A stretch of 64,000 bases of DNA, from positions 16,060,501-16,124,500 of the forward strand of contig NC_085128.1 of NCBI RefSeq assembly GCF_030269925.1, in the 5' to 3' direction. The translations under genes were made by a program, and so were the position numbers. The notes beneath the pieces are model-generated. The model had not been told where the DNA came from, did no database searches, and saw nothing but the letters and a program-made list of their open reading frames with translations. Shown piece by piece: positions 50,942 to 61,847 of this stretch. This DNA is from Bombyx mori (Eukaryota > Arthropoda > Insecta > Lepidoptera > Bombycidae). The first letter of the stretch is position 1. Every line of letters starts with the position of its first letter.

Positions 50942-51073
50942 CTTTTTTTATTGCTTTGGTTTACGAGCTCACGGCCCACCTGATGTTAAGAAGCTACCGG
51001 AGCTACCGGAGTCCATAGACATCTACAACGTAAATACCGCCACCTACCTCGAGATATGAGTTGTAAGGTTTAC
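50942..51073 (-). repeat. Bm1 SINE, truncated, beside mariner remnant
   Basis: TTTTTTTATTGCTTTGGTTTA to GATATGAGTTGTAAGGTTT; GAGCTACCG is tandemly doubled inside. Confidence 0.82.
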
Positions 51074-52290
51074 AAAATGGAATCAGGTGTTAAAGAAAAT
51101 AGGATTGCAGTGATCGCCTTGCACAAAGTGGGTATGGAGCCGTCGTATGTTCGTATATCGTACTATCAACAGATACAACAACACTTTGTCCCTCGAAGAC
51201 AGGAAAAGATCGAGGCCAAGGGCGGATCCAGCTTTGGCGCCAGGAGGGGGTCACATAGTCAAATTAAGATGGGTTCGTTCCCAAACGTTTGCCATTATAC
51301 AAAGTTATTATATTATATTCAATTAATTAAATATTGAAGGCATGTAGTTACATAAAATCTGTATGGTGACAAAATATATAAATAAAATCATTATATTCAA
51401 TTAGTGATCCACCTAAGTCCTGGACCGAGCTCAGGGGGTGGTCATGACCCCCATGACCCTCCCCCTGGATCCGCCATTGATCGAGGCGGCCGCGTGCTGT
51501 TAGAACTACAAAGGCTGTTAATGCTGCTAAAGCCAGAATTCGTCAAAACCCCATTAGGAAGCAAAAAAAATTATCGCGAGAAATTAAGATTCCCGCTAGG
51601 TCTCTGTAGCGTATGATAAAAAAAGACTTGAAGCTCGGTGTTTATCTTCTATATATCCTACAGGACATGCCCTAAATCAATCTTTAAAATTTAATTAAAG
51701 GGAGTGGATCAATCAAAACGCCTTCTGTCGCGATACGCAGGGGAAAGGCACAGAAATATCCTCTTGACTGATGAAAAATTTTTCACGATTGAGCGATTAA
51801 AGGAAGTGCTCAAGTGGCGGAAAGGTACAACTGGTCATCATCCTGGTTCAGTGATGGTTTGGTGGGACGTGTCCTATCAAGGAGCCACAAAACTACATTT
51901 TAGTGAAAAAGGAGTGAAATCTGCAGCCAAAGTGTATCAAGATACAGTCTTGGATCATGTTGTAAACCTCTCAGCAATACACTTTTTAAAAATATACCTG
52001 GGCTCTTCTCTGGACTTTCCAGCAGGACTCTGCACCGAGTCACAAGGCACAAACTACCCAAGCCTGACTTGAAACCAACGTTCCGGACTTAATAAGAGCT
52101 GAAGACTGGCCATCATCTAGCCCAGACCTCAACCAGACTTCTCAGCCCAGACTTCAAATTATGGTCAGTTTTAGAGGACATGGCCTGCTCTAAGCGACTC
52201 GGTGACATTGAGTCTGGAAAAAATCTTTGGAAAAAGCAGTGGCAAAGTTTCCCTTGAAAACAGTGCGTAAATTCATAAATTCGTAGCCAA
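51060..52290 (+). pseudogene. Decayed mariner (maT-like) transposase, split by a MITE
   Basis: Pieces of a Tc1/mariner transposase in several frames. The N-terminal DNA-binding part is around 51090-51216 and resumes at 51480-51620 (VKTPLGSKK, MIKKDLKLGVY). The catalytic part 51704-52072 has KRLLSRYAGERHRNILLTDE-K (first catalytic Asp), then HHPGSVMVWWDVSYQGATKLHF and KGVKSAAKVYQDTVLDHVV. The region with the second Asp is damaged, and a C-terminal piece (EDWPSSSPDLNQ, 52097-52130) follows in another frame. Transposases of this type cut and paste DNA flanked by TA; this copy is dead. The end overlaps a SINE head at 52288. Confidence 0.85.
51217..51479 (+). mobile_element. hAT-type MITE inside the mariner remnant
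   Basis: 263 bp, terminal inverted repeats CAAGGGCGGATCCAG and (inverted) CAATGGCGGATCCAG, exact 8-bp target duplication ATCGAGGC (51209-51216, 51480-51487). The 8-bp duplication and the CA-G-GGCGGATCCAG-like ends are typical of hAT elements. It encodes no transposase. Confidence 0.92.
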
Positions 52291-52420
52291 GTCGTCGTGG
52301 CCGACGTCGTCGGATAAGACGTCCGATGTATTCGTGTTGAGCGATGCACCGGTGTTCGAATCTCAGGCGGATATCCATTTTTGTAATGAAATACGTACTC
52401 AACAAATGTATAACAAGGTA
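52288..52420 (+). repeat. tRNA-like SINE head (Bm1 long-form head), solo
   Basis: GTCGTCGTGGCC, then GTCCGATGTATTCGTGTTGA and GGTGTTCGAATCTCAGGCGG match the heads at 31276 and 59952. The A-box region is disturbed by a short duplication of GTCGTCG, and the Bm1 body is absent. Confidence 0.78.
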
Positions 52421-52712
52421 TTTTAATAATATTACATTACTTCATTAAAAAAATGCGTTCTCATTTGTAACAGAACTTATGACTGGACTAGATTCAGATA
52501 TAATAAAAGTCTATAGGATCGACGGTTCGAATTATTAAATGACGAATTTAGAACATAATATATTTAACGGCATAGTAAGAACATAAGTAGCTTAAGTGTT
52601 AGACTAGTGTAACAGCTCAAACGTAGCGAACAGACAATGAAATATTTAAAAGTACAATGGCAGGTAAGAGATAAGACCTTAATGTTGTTTGTAGAATAGC
52701 CATGAGACCTAA

Positions 52713-52982
52713 GGGCCTGTGCACACCACGTTTTTTAAACGCGCCGTCGACGCGCGTTCGTAGCGATACAGACGCGATACGCACGCAAGTCAGACGCAGC
52801 CTGTAGACCTTTGCACACCTGTCTAATTAAAATACGCGTTTGAATCGATACAGACGTGATGCCAACGCGCGTTTATATCGATACACATGCGCGTTAACAT
52901 CGCGTTTGTATCGATACAGATCACAACAAACCGCTCTGTAGGATAAAAGTGCGCGCTTAAAAAACGTGGTGTGCACAGGCCC
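52713..52982. mobile_element. Harbinger-type MITE
   Basis: 270 bp, terminal inverted repeats of ~33 bp starting GGGCCTGTGCACACCACG and continuing TTTTTTAA-CGCGC. 3-bp target duplication TAA (52710-52712, 52983-52985). The interior has four variants of ATCGATACAGACGCGAT-like subrepeats. Target TWA and GGGCC ends point to PIF/Harbinger. Confidence 0.88.
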
Positions 52983-53149
52983 TAATGTGCATTCGACTGG
53001 AATGCGAACCTAGTCAGTCGATGCGACCCTGCACTCCTTAGGGTTGTCACATTGTGTCTTCGAACTTACGGCTGTGTAACCCTTTGAGCCGTTCCTAAAA
53101 CGCCGCTTAATCTGAGCTTTTAAGCTTTGCGGCTATCTACATTTTTTTA

Positions 53150-53392
53150 CTAGTGGTAGGACCTCTAGTGAGTCCGCGCGGACAGGTACCACCATCCTGC
53201 CTATTTTTGCCGTGAAGTAGTAATGCGTTTCGGTTTGAAGGGTGTGGCAGCCGTTGTAACTATACTGAGACCCTTATATCTCAAGATGGGTGGTGCATTT
53301 ACGTCGTAGATGTCTATGGGCTCCAGTAACCACTTAACACCAGGTGGTATGTGAGCTCGCCCACCCATATAAGCAATAAAAATAAAAAAAAG
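53150..53392 (+). repeat. Bm1 SINE, 5'-truncated
   Basis: ACTAGTGGTAGGACCTCTAG to GCAATAAAAATAAAAAAAAG. Confidence 0.9.
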
Positions 53393-53439
53393 TCCCTACC
53401 TAATCGCTGGTAGATTAAGGGGGCTATTCCAACTACTAA

Positions 53440-53582
53440 GGGACCGCTGGTGAGCTCACGGCCTCAACTTGAGAGAACCCTAACAAGAGCACTGCCGCCG
53501 GATTGGAATCCTACCGTCGCGTCGTCGTTAGGTAGTCGTACCTACCCGTGCGGACTCACTAGACGTCCTATTACTAGTAAAA
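53440..53582 (-). repeat. Degraded LINE family-B tail plus Bm1 fragment
   Basis: GTGAGCTCACGGCCTCAAC and CCTAACAAGAGCACTGCCG resemble family B; TACCTACCCGTGCGGACTCA to 53580 is the 5' part of a Bm1 body. Confidence 0.55.
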
Positions 53583-56325
53583 TTTATTAATATTTTCTAC
53601 CCGTAGTTACCTAATTGCCAGTAACCTCGACGGGTTATTTTGGTTTCATATTGATTACCCAGACTGGCTCAAAAGACCACCACCAAGTCAAGTTGCTTAA
53701 AAAAAAAGCTGGCCCAGCCCTAAGGAACCTTTTTAAGAGGACAATGACGTCCCGTATCTTAGGTGTTACAGTGGACTTTCTTCCGACATCAGAACAATCA
53801 AAAACAGACCGAACAATCAATAATAGCCCATAAACCAATAGTGTTAAAGAATAGATTTCCATAGTACATGTATCTAAAACGAGGCAAAGTAAAATGAACT
53901 TAAAAGACTAGACGGATGGATGGTAAAAGGATTTAATTTCCTGTGCGCAATATGGAGCGTAAGAGACCTCTAGCATTTCATTGGACGATGTTATGCAAGT
54001 CTGTGCATAAACTAAACGTGCCATAATAATAAACGTGTTTATGTTTTAATATCTGCCTTAGCCTTCGTTTGTGGTTTTGTTTATAGATTTTAAATTTTTT
54101 TTAGTAGAAAGTAAGTATTATTGATGTGAAACATCTATAGCCGCACGTAAAACCGATTTCTGGCGTGGCGACGCATCGCCATGCGCAATCGACAGTGCGA
54201 TTCTCTCCCACTCGATCCGGCGTTAAGCCATCTCTCTCGCTACACTGAGCTCGGATACCTATAGTGTATACTCCGTAGTGTATACAGTGTTGTTTAATAC
54301 AGTACACATAACCTGTGTTTTACTTGAAAACAAATTATGTTTTCGTAATATTTTATTTTATCATTATGACATATTTAGTTCCTATCACTATCTGTTATTT
54401 TCTGCATATTACTTTTACAAAATAATGTCGATGTGAACTGCCAGGCGTCCCGTGACGGCTCACATTTTTTTAAAGACTAGAGGTCCCGCATTAGTCGAAA
54501 TTCGACTATAATTAATTGGAATTCTAAGTTTGTACACTATTATGATTGTATTTTATACTTCTATAATCACAAATTTCGCCAACGCTACACTATAAAAAAA
54601 TGTTAATAAAGACAAACAATATTTAATCTATTCTCAATTTGACCACAGACGTCAAGAACAAAAGTTTGACAATAAATAGTATGCATGCGTGTGTGCGTCA
54701 AATACATGGTATGTAGTGTGTGTAATGTTTTCTTTATTGATTTAATGTATCTTTTATGCATTATTTTAAAAAAAACATTAGCATTGTGCACTTCTTCTCT
54801 ATATTCTCCATAAGTGTAGAAAATTTCATACTCCTCCGTAAGCGCAATTTTCGTCAAAAGGGATACAAAGTTTTTGCTTCACGTATTAATATATAGATTT
54901 AATTGAAATGTTTTTTTTTTCTTTTTGACATGGATAAATGGCCAGACAGCGCACGGCAATTTTCAGTACTATAAAAATCACTAGACTCAAAATGTAAATG
55001 AAAAAAAAAACTAATAATTAAAAAACCAATTCCTATGATGAAAGCGAAAGTTCACTTAACTACTTTAGATTTATTTATTTGTTCAAAGGCTGCCAACCAC
55101 TAACATTGTGTTGTTTGTTGTTTGTTGTGTCCAGATATTTTGTTGAACACCGTCCCTCGCCAGCTTATTCCAGATTATAAATATTTTCCGTTCGCAGCAT
55201 AATTACTCAAAGATCCCAAGAATTAAGTCAGAGAGTTTAAAAGACAGTCTTAAAAACGGTTCGTTAAAGTAAAAATTTGTTTGGGGGAACGATGCATTGT
55301 AGCTTTGTATCCCAACGCTATTGTACGTGCCTCTCAATTGATACGTCGCTAGTTCGACTCTGGAACGAAGACGGTTCATTTCCAATCAGTAGCATGACAA
55401 AAAAGGGAAAATAATACATAATCATTAACTTCTTCAAAAACGATTTTTTATTATGTATAAAACAAATGAATTTAATTTATTCTTTACTGTGATTTATTCA
55501 TTTTATATTGAAAGCAATTCAATAACTAAAAAAAAATTAACAAAGATATTGACTAATCATGAAAAAACGATATCTCTGCATATGTGCCCATTACATTTAC
55601 ATAAATAATTAAAAAACGTACATGATGTGCCAATATCTCTGAAGAGGTTAAAGTAGATGTAAAAGACGAAAAAGTCAAATTAATCCATACAAAGTAAATT
55701 AAGCCGTATCCTGTTTTAACTGAGTTTAGTATCGTTCGATACAGATCGAAAAGCTGTATCGAAAGCTCGATCGAAACAGCTCACCCGTAGACCTAACCAC
55801 ACGATTGTCGTCTTTACCATGAGATACGGGCCATAATCTCAATTTTACCATCAATTACGTACCAAAACATAAGTAAATCATAATGCATTAAGCCAATTCT
55901 ATTTACCCCAAAATCCCTCGTCAAAAACAATATATCTACAACCAAGACAGGCAAGCGACGATGCGAGATAATTTCACTACTGCCCACTATATTTAGGATG
56001 TTATATATCATTTCCTACGGGCACCCGACAAGGTAGGAAGCCACGTCCGATAATATTGATTAACTCAAGCGGTCCGCCTAATTGTTGTCTCGAACACACA
56101 CATAGAATCAAATGATACCATATTAAGACGACGGTAGTCATAATATCTAAGATAGCAAGTATATTATATTAATTGAAAGAAAGAGAGAGCGAGAGGGTAT
56201 GCTTTATTGTACACAGATTAATAATAAAAATGCGAAACATTAAATACAAAAAAGTACAATTGGCAGTCTTATCGCTAAGAGAGATCTCTTCCAGACAACC
56301 ATTAGGTGGATAAGAATCATTAAGA
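53583..56325. other. Long AT-rich stretch without recognised genes
   Basis: No known repeat family or spliced gene seen. 54130-54310 is GC-richer with GTAGTGTATAC words repeated; 56180-56205 is a GA-rich simple repeat. Small frames here have no domain. Confidence 0.45.
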
Positions 56326-56331
56326 AAGGAG

Positions 56332-56518
56332 CCCACTGAGTTTCTCGCCGGAACTTCTCAGTGGGTCGCGTTTCCGATCCGGTGGTAGATTCTGCGAAGC
56401 ACTGCTCTTGTAAGCTCAGTGTAAGCACCACTCCGGTTTGAGCCCCGTGAGCTCACCTACATGTTAGGGCGAAGCTGATATAGCCTCTCAAGGCTATCAG
56501 CAAAGGTAGGAAAAAAAA
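56332..56518 (+). repeat. LINE family-B 3' tail
   Basis: CCCACTGAG...CTCAGTGGG hairpin with perfect arms, CGTTTCCGATCCGGTGGTAG, ends GGCTATCAGCAAAGGTAGG plus A-run. Confidence 0.85.
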
Positions 56519-56889
56519 AGGAAAGAAATAATTTAATATCTGATAGTAATTGGTTTTAATGTTTAATATGCCTATGATAACTATTTGATAAAAATTTCAG
56601 GAGCGCGATAAAATTGATAATTTCAAAACTTGTTTTTCTGGTGTTGAATATTGGTGTAGCTGATTTTGAGGCTTATGTATTAAAATAATCTTAATGCATA
56701 TCGGCTTAGAAAATAATTTTGTTTGGCAATTGTAAAACAATTTGGACTTCGCTTCACAATCACCGGTCGGATCTAGTTAGGACTAGTAAAATAGAAGGGT
56801 CTTCGAGACTAATAAATCTATTGCCGCATGATGAAATATACTCACGTGGCCCCTCACCGGCTTGGGTCACGTGTTCTCCGGTACGGACA

Positions 56890-57035
56890 GGTAGGTGAGC
56901 TCACGGACTCAACCTGAGAGAATTTGCTAACACTAGCCCTAGCAAGAGCAGTACTTCGCAGAATCTACAACGGGATCGGAATCGTGGTCCACTGAGAAGA
57001 TCCGGCGAGAAACTCAGTGGACTGTGTCTATGGGT
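56890..57035 (-). repeat. LINE family-B 3' tail
   Basis: GTAGGTGAGCTCACGGACTC, CCCTAGCAAGAGCAGTAC, and hairpin arms CCACTGAG / CTCAGTGG. Confidence 0.8.
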
Positions 57036-57174
57036 TAGCTTGCCACACATAAAATGGTTGCCAGAGCCCATATTATTATGCAAAATGAATTCCACCACCT
57101 ACCTTGAAACATGGGATCGGAATCACAATCATATTACATAACAGTTTTACTACCTTTCACACGGTCGCCCAGCG

Positions 57175-57440
57175 GTTTTTTTTTCCTACCTATGCCGATA
57201 GCCTTGAGAGGCTATATCAGCTTCTCCTTGACGGTGAGCTCACGGGGCTCAAACCGGGTGTATTGCTAGCACTGGCCCTAGCAAGAGCAGTGCTTCGCAG
57301 AATCTACCACCGGATCGGAAACACGACCCGCTGAGAAGATCCGGCGAGAAACTCAATGGGTTAGTTTACTCGCCGAGCCCTTCGTCGCAAGGGACGGGTT
57401 CGAGGAGAACGATAACCGGTGCTTGAGGTACCTAAAAGCA
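57175..57440 (-). repeat. LINE family-B 3' end, longer copy
   Basis: TTTTCCTACCTATGCCGATAG to hairpin (CCGCTGAG / CTCAATGG), then CGAGCCCTTCGTCGCAAGGG, as also present in the plus copy at 23.8 kb, so family B extends upstream of the hairpin. Confidence 0.8.
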
Positions 57441-57813
57441 CCGTTAATAGATCGAAAGGATCCGTAATGTCGTCCTGAGGGCGACGTCGACAAGCCCGGC
57501 AGTAATAAGTGAGATTTGTTTAGAAAACTGACAATAACAAAATGAAATTCGGGGGAAAATGAGATCGAAAACAAGAATACAGAGAGATAGTCTGTTACTG
57601 TGTCTACTAACTGACGTGTTAAGGGTATGCTAGTATAGCAGTAGCTAATGAGGTCTGGGGTCGTGTAACCTCTAGGGAATAACCGAATAGACTTATCATA
57701 CTTGTACCCTCAAATACCTCTAATTAAATCATACTCAACTTGTAAGTAAATCGTAATGTATAAAATAGTGAGGGTACACTGATTTCAATTAATACTTCAG
57801 TCTCGCACCCTTA

Positions 57814-58403
57814 AGTTGGGTTCACACGGCATTGTTCTGCACGTTTTCCTTGTATTCGTTATTTTAACGTACCGTCACCCGGTTCATACGGTATATTTTC
57901 ATTCGTGTAAAAACAAACGTGTGAACGAGACAGAGCTATACTATGCGCCACTGCAACGTTAAAGTTCATTCGATTTGCTGACAAGTCCGTTGAGTATTCG
58001 TTTGAACGCATAAGCGGTGCACGACGTGTGAATGGTTCTATGTACAATGTTTTTTTTATGATTGATGGATTACTGGTGGCCCGAAGGCCTTTCCAGTTTC
58101 ACCAGGACAAGTGGGCGAGCAAGGGCTCAGCTAGGAGGGGTGGGATTTGGTAACAGCTGCCCGAGCGTCTCCAAAGGAGACCTAACAGCTCGAGAGCCGC
58201 TGCTTCGCGAATGAATCTACTACCGGATCGGAATCGGAACCCGCTGAGAAGATCCGGCGACAAACTCAGCAGGCTGATGCATGGATTAAGTTGCACGTCA
58301 AAGTCGGTCGAAGACTATGTACAATATAATTATGTGCCACTATTCATTCGTTAATACACATACTGTAAATAAACGTGCAGGACAGTGCCGTGTGAGCCCA
58401 ACC
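57814..58403. mobile_element. MITE with GTTGGG ends, split by a BMC1 tail
   Basis: Terminal inverted repeats GTTGGGTTCACACGGCA-x-TG and GCACGTTT at the left, and the matching inverse at the right (TGCCGTGTGAGCCCAAC). Target duplication TTA (57811-57813, 58404-58406). Without the 266-bp insertion it is ~310 bp. A Harbinger-type relation is suggested by the TTA target. Confidence 0.85.
58049..58314 (-). mobile_element. BMC1-type LINE 3' end inside the MITE
   Basis: T-run, GATTGATGGATTACTGGTGG, CCCGCTGAG hairpin arm and the last coding bases at GACGTGCAAC on the complementary strand. Exact 11-bp target duplication CTATGTACAAT (58038-58048, 58315-58325). Confidence 0.9.
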
Positions 58404-58548
58404 TTAGCGAACGAGTCCGGACTATTCGCCGCCTAGTCACTCGGAAACCGTTACTCATACTGACATGGGCATGCATCACCGGTCGACAGTAATTGCACGC
58501 CAAAACAGCGTCCCTTTGCTGCGGTCACGCCGGCCCCTCATATTTAAT

Positions 58549-58652
58549 ACATTTACTGGAAAAGACAATACACATCAGTGTGCTGTGTGTATCAGGTATC
58601 TTTTCTTTCAATGTACACAGCAGTGTACTGCCTTTTCCAGTAAATGTAATTC
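58549..58652. mobile_element. Palindromic MITE (~100 bp)
   Basis: Arms TACATTTACTGGAAAAG... and ...CTTTTCCAGTAAATGTA with inner TACAC-x-CAGTGTGCTGTGTGTA; nearly the whole element is a hairpin. A fragment AATTCCAGTAAACGTAATTC at 58677 repeats one end. Confidence 0.7.
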
Positions 58653-58659
58653 TTAAGTA

Positions 58660-59420
58660 AATTCAATTAAAATAAAATTCCAGTAAACGTAATTCTTAGT
58701 TACCTATTGTATTCTTAGCTTGTGTTCTTGTGGGTTAGCTGCTGTAGCTACTATAGAACACAAAATATTGGACAGATCCCTGAATCGCGCTAACGACATT
58801 TTCAAGATCAATCTTCATAAGTACAAATTCCGAAAAATAACATTCGGACCATCGCGTTTGTATATCGAGAAATTGCACTCGCTCGATGAAAGATCTTTTC
58901 TTTGTCGATAAATATTTATCCTAAATCGCGTTAACGACTTATTCACGAAACAAATAAAATCTGACTGTACCAAAAAACTAACTAAATAGTAAATATACTT
59001 TATAACGAAAGATGCTTCAAATTAATTAAAATAAGATTATTTTTATATCAATTTAAAGATCTCTGACGTACAGGAATAATTTAATATCCCCCAGACTCTG
59101 AAAAATATATACGGACTTGAACAACCTAAGTCTATTCTAGTTCACTATGCAGTTTTCACTTTGGTTCAGCGAGCGAGTCAGTGGCTGTTGTAAATTTGAC
59201 ACCAATAACTCAACCGCGCGCTTGTCTATTGTTTCATGTTTGTGCACGCACTGAACCTAACACATACATGGAAAAGAGTTTTGCATCGATAAATTCCATA
59301 CCAAAACGAATATGAAACTCAATACTACCATAAATTATACATATAGATAAATAAGTTTAAATTCTTACTAAGCCAATGAACGTCGGTTGTCATACAATAA
59401 TTCTAGTCGAATAGATGTAC
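58660..59420. other. Intergenic DNA, nothing recognised
   Basis: No gene or further repeat seen. Confidence 0.45.
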
Positions 59421-59427
59421 CATTTTT

Positions 59428-59790
59428 AAGCTATTGCATGGCTTTTATCGCGGGTTTTGAGCGCGGTGACCAATTCAAGATATTCCGTAACGAAAATAAA
59501 ACCTAACACCCCACTCCGCCTACCATATAGCTCGCGTTGCACTTATGTAGTGTTTGTGAATAAGCGCGCCGCGTGACGTCGCACTGCATGCGCATCATGA
59601 CAAGTCTGCCCATCTCTCTCTCATGCGGTCTAGTTTATGATTGTGAAGGAGACAGTTAATGTTTTGCTTTTGTTAATGTTTATAAATATAGCGTGGTCTT
59701 ATTTTATTATTGTTTTAATATTAAATTATTATTGTCTAATTATAATTGCATAAGTTAAAAAATGCTATGCAATAGCTTTACCGCTGCAGT
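59428..59790 (+). mobile_element. MITE family M, complete copy
   Basis: Ends AAGCTATTGCATGGC and the inverse ATGCAATAGCTT (59765-59776). Body landmarks GTGACGTCGCACTGCATGCG and GTTAATGTTTATAAATATAG. Two other copies at 16.0 and 33.7 kb carry Bm1 insertions. Confidence 0.78.
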
Positions 59791-59845
59791 CCCCGAGTAC
59801 CACACGTTTTTTTTTTTAAATGATAATCTATTTGTACATCTAAGC

Positions 59846-59950
59846 TTCTTTTGTACGGCGGTGCAGTAGCTAGCGGCCCTGACTGTAGTGCCGAGGGTCG
59901 TGGATTCGATTCCCACATCGGGCAAACATTCTGCAATGTCGCAAAACATG
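59846..59950 (+). repeat. tRNA-like SINE head, second type
   Basis: GGCGGTGCAGTAGCTAGCGG, CTGACTGTAGTGCCGAGGGT and a B-box-like GGATTCGATTCCCACATCGG. It is widespread in moth genomes as a tRNA-derived SINE start and lies directly upstream of the long Bm1. Confidence 0.65.
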
Positions 59951-59951
59951 T

Positions 59952-60400
59952 TAAGTCGTCGTGGCCTAAAGGATAAGGCGTCCGGTGCATTCGTGTTGAG
60001 CGATGCAGCGGTGTTCGAATCCCAGGCGGGTACCAATTATTGTTCTAGTGAAATACGTACTTAACAAATTTAATGTTCACGATTGACTTCCACGGTAAAA
60101 AAACCACATCGTGTAGTAAAAATCAAACCCGTAGAATTGTAGTTTGCGTAATTACTGGTGGTGGGACCTCTTGTGAGTCCGCGCGGGTAGGTACCACCAC
60201 CCTTCCTATTTCTGCCGTGAAGCAGTAATGCGTTTCGGTTTGAAGGGCGGGGCAGCCGTTGTAACTATATTGAGACCTTAGAACTTATATCTCAAGGTGG
60301 GTGGCGGCATTTACGTTGTAGAGGTCTATGGGCTCCGGTAACCACTTAACACCAGTTGGCCTGTGAGCTCGTCAACCCATCGATGCTATATACAAAAAAA
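59952..60400 (+). mobile_element. Bm1 SINE, long form with tRNA-like head
   Basis: A box TGGCCTAAAGG (59962-59972), B box GTTCGAATC (60013-60021), middle CACGATTGACTTCCACGG and GAATTGTAGTTTGCGTAATT, then body GGTGGTGGGACCTCTTGTGA and tail to CATCGATGCTATATAC. Colinear with 31276-31717. Confidence 0.9.
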
Positions 60401-61847
60401 GAACAAAAAAAAATGAACAGTTGTTTTTACTCTTTGTCTGATAATTTATCTATATACGTATGTATTGACACATACCTATATAAGCATGTTTATCAGTCTC
60501 TGGTACCCATCACACAGGAAAATCCTAAATTAGGGCCAGAAGAATGTGCGTGATTTGTTCCCGGTAATTACTTTTATTATTATAATAATTAATACATTAA
60601 TTATCTTCATTAACAGAGACCGGAAGCTGTTACTTTATCGCTGCTTGCTACATTATGCCACACGTACTCGGGGGAATTACTTAGCGAGTTCCCTAGTGGT
60701 GCATTTTCCAAATTGCTTGCTTTGAACGTGATTCAATCGCCCACATGTCGTGGTAGGATGGATCGCCAAACAACATTTTATCGATTAGATACGCCTAGGC
60801 CTATAGAGTGGCTAACCGCGCCCTTAGACATGGTCCAATTTTAGGACTACTTCGCGGCAGAATTTGGTAGGAATATGGCAGCAACCTTAAGATGCTTTAG
60901 TTGTATTTGCTCAAGATGGATATTAGAAGGGGGTAGAGAAAGATAAGTCAGAAGAAAGGTAAGGACTTAAGTAAAATCTACTTCTGCTTTCCGGTTTGAA
61001 GGGTGAGGCCGCTGTTATGAAAGCTGAGTGGCGTCCTTTCAGTTGTGATGTCTATGGACTTGGGTCACCATTAAACAACGTTTAAAATTAAAACTCACAA
61101 TTTTCTAAAGCTCGTTTTTACAAATAGTATCAATTACGATGGAATAAAAAATGTAGAATAACAATCTGATGGATCTATCGTGTAATAACCTCGAAGGCAA
61201 CAAAACGAGATAAGATGGATTCTCCTAAATCATTTATGAGTGCTTAATTCCCGACTCGGAATGTCAATATTTATCCTTAAACTTAAATTTATTTATCTAC
61301 GCCGCCTCTTAAAACACTTTAGAGACGCTTTTAACGGAATAAAAATGCTTTTGCGACACTTTTCATAGTCAGCCAAGGGGTGACTTTTGAATGATTTACA
61401 TTAGACGACTTCTGTGTACCGGGTATTTTAAATCGAATTCAAACTATAGGCAAACTCGTCAATGAAGATGCGGATTCAGAAGCTTAAGCAATAATTATTG
61501 TTAGGTAAACGTGATTTTTTTTTATTTAGACAGGCTTTCACGAGATTTTTTAACTACTCTATTATAAATTTTATTTTAGGGCCCACATAGAAGACTTCGG
61601 CTATCGGCTATCATAGGGCAAGTAAACGCTGGCAAGCTACTACTGGAATTGTTTCATCACCAACCGACGGCCGCAATAGAATCAACCACTTTTGCTATAC
61701 CTCAAGTACTACAGGCAGAGGATGTAAGTCCAAATTTGCACAAGACGATTGTCGAGCTTGTTTCGTAAAACAATCATGCATATTACGTTTTGAAGGGTTG
61801 GACAGTTGTAAATACAATCTTAATCTCTCAATTATTATTTGCGTAGT
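60400..61847. other. Intergenic DNA with one Bm1 remnant
   Basis: 60985-61075 (TTTCCGGTTTGAAGGGTGAG, GTGATGTCTATGGACTTGGG) is an old Bm1 piece. Around 60610-60850 and 61580-61720 some exon-like GC-richer stretches occur, but no frame with a domain could be named. Confidence 0.4.

Noticed and set aside
59952..60030. Functional tRNA gene
   Set aside because: A and B boxes are present, but no cloverleaf with a proper acceptor stem is evident, and the sequence continues into Bm1; it is a SINE head.
61580..61725. Possible exon (acceptor-like TTTTAG followed by GGCCCACATAGAAGAC and a GTAAGT donor near 61721)
   Set aside because: Splice-like signals occur, but no partner exon or named domain was found, so I did not list it as a gene; transcript data could change this.
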